Shown: positions 26,796-34,144 of the stretch, one piece after another | Numbering within the stretch: position 1 is the stretch's first letter | How the letters are laid out: each line of letters starts with the position of its first letter | NCBI RefSeq assembly: GCF_000812565.1 | Contig: NZ_JTAM01000005.1 | Span: 124,001-188,000, forward strand | Origin: Flammeovirga sp. OC4 | GTDB taxonomy: Bacteria > Bacteroidota > Bacteroidia > Cytophagales > Flammeovirgaceae | DNA: 64,000 nucleotides | Reading direction: 5' to 3' | Translations under genes and position numbers: made by a program | Notes under the pieces: model-generated | Told to the model about the DNA's origin: nothing | Databases searched by the model: none | Seen by the model: the letters and a program-made list of their open reading frames with translations, nothing else

Positions 26796-27503
26796 TTATT
26801 TTGATTGTTCTGCTGAAGCAGCAAGTGTATTAATGTAATCTTTAACTTCTTGAGCATTGACAACTTCCTTCACTTTTGGATCTGAAAGCCATTTATACTC
26901 TTTGCTACCAGGAGTTCTTTTCGAAGGTTCCGGGTGAGCTCTTCCGTGACAATTTAAACAAGAAATTGAAGGATCATCACCCATTAAATTCTCAACAACT
27001 GGAGCATGTTCATCAACCGCTTCAAAAGTTCTTGATCCCTGGTGACACCCATAACAGTTCATTGAATTAAATTCACCTCTGTAACGAATAGGTTCTGTAT
27101 AAGTCTTCGTTACATATCTCATCAAGTGACGGTAACCATCTAACTTCGCTTTCATAGTTCCTTGAAAACCATAATCCGCGTGACAGCTATAACACTCATG
27201 CTCGGCAATCCATCCATTTTGGTAATGTCTAGCTGCTAATGTTTGAGAATGTGAATCAAACATCATATCATTTGCCATTGGAGACATTACGTGACAGCTT
27301 TGGCACGTTGTAGACTCTTTTGACGACACAAAAACATGGTAATTACCTAATAATAAGGCTAGTAATGGGAATACAATAATCCCAAAAAGCACCATCGACC
27401 TTACTTTAGCACTTAACTCATGCCTGTTTGCTCTTAATTGATACAGCAATATAACTTCTACGATAAGCACAAATATTGCCAATACATCTAATATTGTTTC
27501 CAT
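26796..27503 (-). CDS. Membrane-anchored tetraheme cytochrome c (NapC/NirT-like)
   Basis: This 235-residue protein has two N-terminal helices (residues about 4-22 and 37-58) and four CXXCH haem-attachment motifs: CQSCH 67-71, CYSCH 104-108, CYGCH 150-154 and CLNCH 182-186. NapC/NirT proteins are quinol dehydrogenases that pass electrons from the membrane quinone pool to periplasmic reductases. Haem number and order fit that role, although canonical NapC has one anchor helix. It lies 21 bases after napA and so is the obvious electron donor for it. Confidence 0.88.
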   Translation of the reverse strand: METILDVLAIFVLIVEVILLYQLRANRHELSAKVRSMVLFGIIVFPLLALLLGNYHVFVSSKESTTCQSCHVMSPMANDMMFDSHSQTLAARHYQNGWIAEHECYSCHADYGFQGTMKAKLDGYRHLMRYVTKTYTEPIRYRGEFNSMNCYGCHQGSRTFEAVDEHAPVVENLMGDDPSISCLNCHGRAHPEPSKRTPGSKEYKWLSDPKVKEVVNAQEVKDYINTLAASAEQSK

Positions 27504-27524
27504 AAATCTTAAGAAGTTAATTTG

Positions 27525-29807
27525 TTATACCTTTTTTACTTTAATTGCAGTCACCTTGTAGTCAGGTTCCTTTGAAATTGGGTCATGATCATCCGACACA
27601 ACATTGTTAACAAGAAACTTCGCATCATAGAAGGCTCCGAATACAACACCTGGAGTTTCATGATCTGAAATATCTACAATACCTTGCATTTTTCCACGAC
27701 TACTTTCCACTTCGATTGTATCTCCTTTTTTGACATTGTTCAATCCTGCATCTTGAGGATGGAAAACAAAACGACCAGGACCTGCTGAATGATTCAATTC
27801 AGAGATTCTATAAGTCATTGTTCCTGTATGCCATTGTGAAATTACACGGCCAGTCGTCAAGAATAAAGGTTTATCCGCAGATACATCTTCATTACCTGCT
27901 TTATAAGGTCTCGCAAAAACAACTGCTCTACCATCAGGTTTTCCATAAAAATGAACCTTATGATTTGAATTCACATGTTTATCTGCAAATGGATCTCCTT
28001 TAATATATCTTCTCACGGTACCTGGATGGTCTTCCGTAGGACAAGGCCATTGAATACCTCTCTCCTTCTTTAAACGATCATAAGTGATACCACTGAAATC
28101 GTATTTACTTGCTTTTGAAATATTTCTATATTCATCCCAACATTCATTAGGAGTTTTATAGGTAATCAGTTTACCCTGCCCCATTCTATTAGCAAAGTCT
28201 ACTATAATATCAAAATCAGAACGAGCTTCACCTACAGGCTCTCTCAATTTCTCAATGATTTGATATCTTCTTTCCGTTTGACCGTATACACCTTCTTTTT
28301 CAATGTATAATGCAGCAGGTAAAAGAATGTCAGCAAATTTTGCAGTTTCTGTATCTCCGAACACTTCCGATACAACTAAGAAAGCTTTTTCCATACCTTC
28401 TCTGTAATAACGGTTGTTCGGTAAACTTTGTGCTGGGTTTGTACACATGATCAACGCTGCTTTCACATCGCCTTTTACCATACCATCAAACATAGCTAAG
28501 GCATGTCTACCAGGCTTTGGTGAAATAGTACCTTCTGGAACTTTCCACAAACCTTCCATTTCCTTACGATGTGTGGCATTCGCTACCATTCTACCATTTG
28601 GTAATAAGTGAGCTAAAGAACCTGTATCTCTCACACCACCACAAGCATTCGATTGACCTGTCAATGAAAGAGGAGTAGCACCAGGACGACAAATCTGACC
28701 TGTAATTAAGTGCAACGAGTTCAACGTATTATTTAAGAATACACCTTGTACTCTCTGATTAATACCCATTGTCCATAAAGACATCGTTGCTTTTGAACTT
28801 GCAAACTGATAGGCCACCTCTCGGATTTCTCTTGGAGTAATCCCTAACTCATCTGCTACTTTTTCAGGACGATAATCTTTTAAGAACTCTTTATATTCTT
28901 CTAAAGATATTTTTTGTTTTCCGTCATTGAAACTAACATACTTAGAGACAAAATCATCATCTAGCAACTCCAACTCTGACATTACTGAACACATAGAGTT
29001 CAATAACAACATATCTTTACCTGGCAATACTGGCAAGTAAATATCTGCATGCTCGGCTGTTTTTGTCTTTCTTGGATCAACTACAATGATTTTTACATTC
29101 TTGTTGGCCTTTTTACGCATCATGATTCTTTCCCATAATGGCGGGTGACATTCATAAGCATTAGAGCCAATCAAGAAGAATGTTTCTGCATGGTCTATAT
29201 CATCATAAGCCCCAGGAGGTTCATCTTTACCAAAAGTCTGAGTATACCCTACAGCAGCTGACGCCATACACAAACGAGGATTCCCATCCACATTATTTGT
29301 TTTGAAGCCTGCTTTAAATAGTTTGTTGGCTGTATAAGACTCTTCGATTAATAGTTGACCAGAGCCATAGAAGCCGATGCTTTCAGGTCCATGATCTTGC
29401 AAAGCCTCTTTAAACTTCGAAGTCATCAAACTCATTGCTTCCTCCCATGAAGCTTCTACAAACTTCCCGTCTTTTTTAATTTTTGGAGTTTTAAGTCTAC
29501 CCGGATCCTTCATTAATGAATCCAACATAGAACCCTTGATACAGATTACGCCTTTGTTGTGGGCTTCTTGATCTCCACGTACTCGAACTAATTTGTCTTT
29601 GTTCATACCTAGCATTACACCACAGCCTGTACCACAATATCTACAAACTGATTTGTGCCATGATTTCACTGGTCCTTCATCAACTATTAATTCTGTGAGA
29701 CCCCAACCACTTAAAGCAGCACCGCCTACAGCAACCGTACCTCCAGTTAGTTTTAGAAAATCTCTCCTAGATAGATTCAGATTCTCTTTGTCGTTTTGTT
29801 TCCCCAT
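27525..29807 (-). CDS. napA: Periplasmic nitrate reductase catalytic subunit (NapA-like)
   Basis: Molybdenum bis-MGD enzyme of the DMSO-reductase family that reduces nitrate to nitrite in the periplasm. A Tat signal (LSRRDFLKLTGG) leads. Then come the 4Fe-4S cysteines in VCRYCGTGCG and GVICIKG, and the Mo-ligand cysteine in NPRLCMASAAVGY, the typical Nap arrangement. Later family blocks include GINQRVQGVFLNN and TGRVISQWHTGTMTYRI. The ATG at 29807 is preferred; a TTG two codons further up is less likely. At 760 residues with signal it is shorter than E. coli NapA (828) and near the monomeric Desulfovibrio form, consistent with the absence of napB here. Assimilatory or other oxyanion reduction cannot be excluded, but export and partner cytochrome favour respiration or redox balancing. 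Confidence 0.87.
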   Translation of the reverse strand: MGKQNDKENLNLSRRDFLKLTGGTVAVGGAALSGWGLTELIVDEGPVKSWHKSVCRYCGTGCGVMLGMNKDKLVRVRGDQEAHNKGVICIKGSMLDSLMKDPGRLKTPKIKKDGKFVEASWEEAMSLMTSKFKEALQDHGPESIGFYGSGQLLIEESYTANKLFKAGFKTNNVDGNPRLCMASAAVGYTQTFGKDEPPGAYDDIDHAETFFLIGSNAYECHPPLWERIMMRKKANKNVKIIVVDPRKTKTAEHADIYLPVLPGKDMLLLNSMCSVMSELELLDDDFVSKYVSFNDGKQKISLEEYKEFLKDYRPEKVADELGITPREIREVAYQFASSKATMSLWTMGINQRVQGVFLNNTLNSLHLITGQICRPGATPLSLTGQSNACGGVRDTGSLAHLLPNGRMVANATHRKEMEGLWKVPEGTISPKPGRHALAMFDGMVKGDVKAALIMCTNPAQSLPNNRYYREGMEKAFLVVSEVFGDTETAKFADILLPAALYIEKEGVYGQTERRYQIIEKLREPVGEARSDFDIIVDFANRMGQGKLITYKTPNECWDEYRNISKASKYDFSGITYDRLKKERGIQWPCPTEDHPGTVRRYIKGDPFADKHVNSNHKVHFYGKPDGRAVVFARPYKAGNEDVSADKPLFLTTGRVISQWHTGTMTYRISELNHSAGPGRFVFHPQDAGLNNVKKGDTIEVESSRGKMQGIVDISDHETPGVVFGAFYDAKFLVNNVVSDDHDPISKEPDYKVTAIKVKKV

Positions 29808-29881
29808 TGACAATAAGTATTTGACTTTATTTATATGTGTCTTATTCCTTAATAGAAATTAACAATTTTAGAGTTATGATG

Positions 29882-29926
29882 TAAATTTGTGACACAATTT
29901 CTCATAAAAATATGATGGAAGTCATA
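29882..29926. promoter_or_regulatory. Divergent nap/porin control region with two inverted repeats
   Basis: Between divergent napA and the porin gene are a candidate TAAATTTG -7 box pointing at the porin (29882-29889), a perfect 11-base palindrome TTGTGACACAA (29887-29897) overlapping it, and the inverted repeat TATGATGGAAGTCATA (29911-29926). The palindrome resembles Crp/Fnr-family half-sites (TGTGA). A nitrate- or oxygen-responsive Crp/Fnr regulator could control both genes; this is inference. Confidence 0.4.
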
Positions 29927-30036
29927 CCTTTCTAACATTATTGATTATTTGCAAAACATTTTTCGCAGAAAATTGTTCCCAAATTTTTTTTAAGATATTT
30001 TAGCTTCATCAATATTAATCTAACTAATTTTATAGT

Positions 30037-31365
30037 ATGTTAAGAAAATTACTACTACCTGCAACAATCCTTTTGCTGTTTAGTAACTTCGCTCTGGGTC
30101 AAGACTTTACGATTGATGCCCAACTGAAACCTCGTTATGAACATAGAAATGGTTTTGGTCAGCTAAGACCATCAAATAGTAACTTGGACCGTCCTACCGA
30201 TTTTGTATCTCAAAGAGCAAGACTACGCTTTTTATTCACTGATAAAAGTGAGAAGTTCAAAATGGGTGTTTCAATACAGGATGTTAGAACATGGGGAGAA
30301 GTAAATCACTTCGCTAACAAAGACAACGGTAACTTACATGTACATGAAATGTATGGTGAGTTATTTTTCACTGAAGAATTCTCAGCCAAAGTAGGTCGTC
30401 AAGAATTAGTATATGATGATCACAGAATCTTTGGTTCTGTAGATTGGGCTCAACAAGCGAGAAGCCATGATGCTGTAGTTTTAAAGTATGAAAAGAGCTT
30501 CAAACTACATGTAGGTTTCGCAGTAGCAACTGTTGGAGAAACTAATTTCTACACTCCTTTAGTTCCTGGCACAAACAATAGTTACAAGAATATGCAATAC
30601 TTATGGTTCAATAAGAAATTTGAGGACTTTAAGCTATCTGCTTTATTTATGAACTTAGGGCTTGAACAATTTGATCCAACGATCAACAATCCTGCTAGAA
30701 CAGATTACGAAACAGTTTATCAACAAACATTAGGGGCTCATGGTGAATGGAGACCTGGTAAGTTTGGTTTAAATGCTTCAGTATATTATCAGTTTGGTAA
30801 AACTGGTGTTGCAGGAGCAGAGAAAACAATTGGTGCATACAATGCTTTACTTGAATTATTATTCAAACCATCAGACAAAGTAGGTTTAATTTTAGGTGCT
30901 GAAATTCTTTCAGGTACTGCCTATGATGCTGACGCTGATCAAAACAATTCATTCAACCCTTATTTTGGTACTAACCACAAATTCAATGGTCACATGGATT
31001 ACTTCTATGTTGGTGGCAGAAACCCAGCTGGTGGTTTAACTGATATTTACATTGGTGCTACTTATAAAGCAAATGACCAATGGAACTTCTATGGTAGATT
31101 ACACCAATTTATGTCTGCAGCTCAACTTGGAGACAGCAGCACTGGCACTACTTATAAAAGTAACCTAGGTACTGAATTTGATTTAATCATCAATCATAAA
31201 TTCAACAAGTACATCACTATTCAAGGTGGTTGGTCAGGTATGTTTGCTACAGAATCAATGCAATATGCTACAGCTGCTAACGCAGGTGGTGACCACGAAA
31301 AATTCAACAACTGGGGTTGGATGGGCTTAGTAATCAAGCCAACTTTATTTACAACAAAGAAATAA
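30037..31365 (+). CDS. Alginate-export-type outer membrane porin
   Basis: Signal peptide MLRKLLLPATILLLFSNFALGQ is followed by about 420 residues of alternating polar and hydrophobic strands, as in a beta-barrel. The N-terminal part (LKPRYEHRNG, FVSQRARLRFLFTD, VSIQDVRTWGE, KVGRQELVYDDHRIFGSVDW) matches the alginate_exp family, PF13372. In Bacteroidota this family is often found next to nitrate or other anion reduction genes rather than alginate genes. Here it stands opposite napA with a shared control region, so anion uptake across the outer membrane is a fair guess. The final residue pattern is ...LVIKPTLFTTKK, without the usual terminal aromatic, which is mildly unusual. Confidence 0.82.
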   Translation: MLRKLLLPATILLLFSNFALGQDFTIDAQLKPRYEHRNGFGQLRPSNSNLDRPTDFVSQRARLRFLFTDKSEKFKMGVSIQDVRTWGEVNHFANKDNGNLHVHEMYGELFFTEEFSAKVGRQELVYDDHRIFGSVDWAQQARSHDAVVLKYEKSFKLHVGFAVATVGETNFYTPLVPGTNNSYKNMQYLWFNKKFEDFKLSALFMNLGLEQFDPTINNPARTDYETVYQQTLGAHGEWRPGKFGLNASVYYQFGKTGVAGAEKTIGAYNALLELLFKPSDKVGLILGAEILSGTAYDADADQNNSFNPYFGTNHKFNGHMDYFYVGGRNPAGGLTDIYIGATYKANDQWNFYGRLHQFMSAAQLGDSSTGTTYKSNLGTEFDLIINHKFNKYITIQGGWSGMFATESMQYATAANAGGDHEKFNNWGWMGLVIKPTLFTTKK

Positions 31366-31407
31366 ATAGCCTACAACCTTTATAAAAGGTATAAAGCTTA
31401 AAAATAC

Positions 31408-31447
31408 AGAAGCGGTTATCTCGTTGTTGAGATAACCGCTTCTTTTA
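31408..31447 (+). terminator. Terminator of the porin gene
   Basis: Perfect 15-bp stem AGAAGCGGTTATCTC with its complement, 6-base loop GTTGTT, followed by TTTTATTT. Confidence 0.9.
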
Positions 31448-31485
31448 TTTCAAACCATGACCACCATAAACGAGGAACCATAACA

Positions 31486-31520
31486 AAAAAAGGCTTATGA
31501 TACGAAAACCATAAGCCCTT
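31486..31520 (-). terminator. Terminator of the SerB-SerA gene
   Basis: GGCTTATG (31492-31499) pairs with CATAAGCC (31510-31517); on the minus strand the stem is followed by T7. It lies 25 bases after the stop at 31545, back to back with the porin terminator. Confidence 0.8.
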
Positions 31521-31544
31521 TCTGTATTTCTAATCAAATGATGA

Positions 31545-33443
31545 TTAATATAAAGTTCTAAACTTAATTGTATTATCAATTGATCTTAAATCTTCCAATA
31601 ATTCTGGTTGGTACGTTTGATCAATATCTGTAATTACATAACCAATATCTTCATTCGTTTTTAAGTACTGACCTAAAATGTTACATCCATGTTTTGCAAA
31701 CACGTTGTTCATTTTTGCCAAGATACCTGAAACGTTTTTGTGGATATGCAACATACGGTGTCCGTTCTCCAAACGAGGCAATTGAACATTCGGGAAGTTC
31801 ACACTGTTAAATGAACTACCTGTATTTACATATTCAATCATTTTACCAGGAACAAAATCTGCAATATTTTCTTGTGCCTCCAATGTTGATCCACCAATGT
31901 GTGGTGTTAGGATTAAGTTATCCACATCTTTTAATGGAGCATCAAAAGTATCATTATTGTTTTTTGGCTCTACAGGAAATACGTCGATCGCTGCACCTGA
32001 TAGGTGACCACTTTGCAATGCTTGTTGCAATGCTTCTAATTCAACAACTGGACCTCTTGCTAAGTTTACAAGGATTGCTCCTTTCTTCATCTTAGCAATG
32101 TGCTCACCTGTGAAGTATCCTTTATTTTCAGCACGACCGTCTACGTGAAGTGAAATCACATCACATGTAGCTAACAACTCGTCCAATGAATTCAATTTAG
32201 TAGCATTACCCAATGCTAGTTTTTCTACTACATCATAGTAATACACATCCATACCCAACATCTCTGCAAGAATAGATAATTGAGATCCGATATTACCATA
32301 TCCAATAATACCTAATTTCTTACCTCTTACCTCAAAACTTCCGTTTGCAGATTTGCTCCACTCACCTCTGTCCATTTGACGCATTCTTCTTGGGATCTGA
32401 CGCATCAATAAGATAATCTCACCAATAGCCATTTCTACTACTGAACGCGTGTTACTGTAAGGTGCATTGAAAACACTTACACCGTGATCAGTACATGCTT
32501 GAAGATCGATTTGATTGGTACCGATACAGAAAGCACCCACCAACATTAAACGATCAGCTGCCTCAACAACTTTACGTGTTAACATCGTTTTAGAACGGAT
32601 ACCTAAAATATGAACACCTTTGATTTTTTCACAAAGTTCGTCTTCATCTAAAGCACCACCCAATAATTCTACTTGGTAGCCCTCATCTTCTAACTTCTGC
32701 TTTGCATCTTTATGGATATTTTCGAGTAATAATACTTTTATTTTACTCTTTGGAAATGAAGTCGCCATAGGATGTTTAATTGAATATAGTATTTCATCAA
32801 AACTACTTGCTTCAATATCAGCTTTAGCAAGTACTTTTTCTCTTTTAATATTTTCAGTGAAAGCATAGAATGTCTTAGCCAAACCTGCTTCTCTAATTTC
32901 ATAATCAGTATAACCATCACCAATTACAAGAACATCGCCATCCAACGACAGTTCTTCCATCAGTTTTACTTTACCTTTATGTTCAGATAATGGGTTGGAA
33001 GCATCAAAACCAGTCACTTCATCTTTCTCATTGTAAGTGAAAGTGTTGGCATAAATATTTTCTTCCTTAATACCGAAATCAGCTACAACTGGAGTGATAA
33101 AATCTTTGAATCCGGAAGAAACGATCAATACGTTATCCTTCTCCTTTGCAAAGAATTCTTTATTTCTCTTTACCGACTCTGATACTAATTTTTTAAGTTC
33201 CGATGAAAGTTGATCTACATCTTTCTTTGTTGCATCCAATAAGGCCAATCGTTGTTCTAAAGCTTCTCTAAAAGACAACTCACCAGCCATTGCTTGGTCT
33301 GTAAGTTCTTTGATCTTACTTCCAATTTCTTCCTTTTTGTCAGTACCCTCGTAAAGTATATCACTCAATACATCAAGTGCTTCTACTTTTGTGAATGTAC
33401 TATCAAAATCAATTACAAAAAATCTCTTATTCGCCATGTTCAT
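31545..33443 (-). CDS. Fused phosphoserine phosphatase and 3-phosphoglycerate dehydrogenase
   Basis: Two enzymes of serine synthesis in one 632-residue chain. Residues 1-215 are a HAD phosphatase: motif I DFDSTFT, motif II VSSG, motif IV VIGDGYTDYEI, as in SerB. Residues about 230-540 are a D-isomer-specific 2-hydroxyacid dehydrogenase like SerA: the NAD site GIIGYGNIGSQ, the catalytic Arg region in VNLARGPVVE, Glu further on and His in LTPHIGGST. The last 75 residues form an ACT-type regulatory domain (NVSGILAKMNNVF), likely for feedback by serine. SerA makes 3-phosphohydroxypyruvate and SerB removes phosphate in the last step; the transaminase SerC between them is not here. The sequence is uninterrupted, so it is a true fusion. 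Monocistronic. Confidence 0.88.
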   Translation of the reverse strand: MNMANKRFFVIDFDSTFTKVEALDVLSDILYEGTDKKEEIGSKIKELTDQAMAGELSFREALEQRLALLDATKKDVDQLSSELKKLVSESVKRNKEFFAKEKDNVLIVSSGFKDFITPVVADFGIKEENIYANTFTYNEKDEVTGFDASNPLSEHKGKVKLMEELSLDGDVLVIGDGYTDYEIREAGLAKTFYAFTENIKREKVLAKADIEASSFDEILYSIKHPMATSFPKSKIKVLLLENIHKDAKQKLEDEGYQVELLGGALDEDELCEKIKGVHILGIRSKTMLTRKVVEAADRLMLVGAFCIGTNQIDLQACTDHGVSVFNAPYSNTRSVVEMAIGEIILLMRQIPRRMRQMDRGEWSKSANGSFEVRGKKLGIIGYGNIGSQLSILAEMLGMDVYYYDVVEKLALGNATKLNSLDELLATCDVISLHVDGRAENKGYFTGEHIAKMKKGAILVNLARGPVVELEALQQALQSGHLSGAAIDVFPVEPKNNNDTFDAPLKDVDNLILTPHIGGSTLEAQENIADFVPGKMIEYVNTGSSFNSVNFPNVQLPRLENGHRMLHIHKNVSGILAKMNNVFAKHGCNILGQYLKTNEDIGYVITDIDQTYQPELLEDLRSIDNTIKFRTLY

Positions 33444-33468
33444 TTGTCTTTTAGTTACAACCGCTATT

Positions 33469-33476
33469 CAAAAGTA
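33469..33476 (-). promoter_or_regulatory. Candidate -7 box for the SerB-SerA gene
   Basis: TACTTTTG on the minus strand fits TAnnTTTG and would start transcription about 20 bases before the ATG at 33443. No clear -33 element. Confidence 0.38.
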
Positions 33477-33566
33477 TTATTTTATAATGACATTTGAATA
33501 TATTTTAGGTATTTATTGTAATTTTCATAAAAAAAAGACTCATTTTTTATACTTATTGAACATTTT

Positions 33567-33923
33567 TCAGCTTTCATTCTCTATTTCTGCCCTGATTTTC
33601 TTAGGTAATTTATTATAGACCAAATCATAAGAGTGATCAATAGATTTATACATTTCAGCTTCTGGTAAATCTCCAAAAACAGTAATGGTATTCCAGTGTT
33701 TTTTATTCATATGGTAACCTGCTTTTACGGCATTATATCTATCTCTCATTTCCAGTGCCAATTCCGGGTCACACTTCACATTAAAACTTTCAAAATTGTC
33801 AACATCCGTCAACGCAAACATTTTTCCTGCCACCTTAAACACTAATGTTTTTTCATCAAAAGGAAACTCTTCTGTGACTGCTTTCTTGTTCAAACAATAA
33901 TCTCTAAAATCTTCTATATTCAT
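33567..33923 (-). CDS. MmcQ/YjbR family protein
   Basis: A complete 118-residue YjbR domain, a small alpha/beta fold related to the double-wing DNA-binding fold. Characteristic stretches: MNIEDFRDYCLNKKAVTEEFPFDE at the start, TLVFKVAGKMFALTDVDN, CDPELALEMRDRY, GYHMNKKHWNTI and IDHSYDLVYNKLPKK near the end. Members are called DNA-binding on structural grounds and no clear function is known. Transcribed alone, divergent from the TonB receptor. Confidence 0.9.
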   Translation of the reverse strand: MNIEDFRDYCLNKKAVTEEFPFDEKTLVFKVAGKMFALTDVDNFESFNVKCDPELALEMRDRYNAVKAGYHMNKKHWNTITVFGDLPEAEMYKSIDHSYDLVYNKLPKKIRAEIENES

Positions 33924-33951
33924 ACTTAATAATATTTAACAATTTATTAAC

Positions 33952-33981
33952 ATTTGCAAATCCTTAATTGCAAAGCAATTA
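33952..33981. promoter_or_regulatory. Two adjacent palindromes in a divergent intergenic region
   Basis: ATTTGCAAAT (33952-33961) and TAATTGCAAAGCAATTA (33965-33981) are perfect palindromes sharing the core TTGCAAA, three bases apart, between the divergent YjbR and TonB-receptor genes. They could be repeated operator sites; no regulator is known. Confidence 0.35.
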
Positions 33982-34059
33982 CACTTCAATTCACAACGTA
34001 AACTTTATAACACCCTTTTAAGATGTGATTTTTCTTTTCAAATGTTAACTTTTACACTT

Positions 34060-34066
34060 TACTTTG
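34060..34066 (+). promoter_or_regulatory. Candidate -7 box for the TonB receptor gene
   Basis: TACTTTG, a one-base-spacer version of TAnnTTTG followed by CACC, lies 79 bases before the ATG. The same one-base spacing is seen in the metX promoter. A TTTTCA lies at about the -33 distance. Confidence 0.3.
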
Positions 34067-34144
34067 CACCATAAAATCTAACAAATATTCTAAACAATTA
34101 ACCTATTTCACTGTTTAAGCGATATACTTAGACAAATTACAATT

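Noticed and set aside
30037-31365. Alginate export role for the porin
   Set aside because: No alginate gene is near; only the family name points that way. The context is nitrate reduction.
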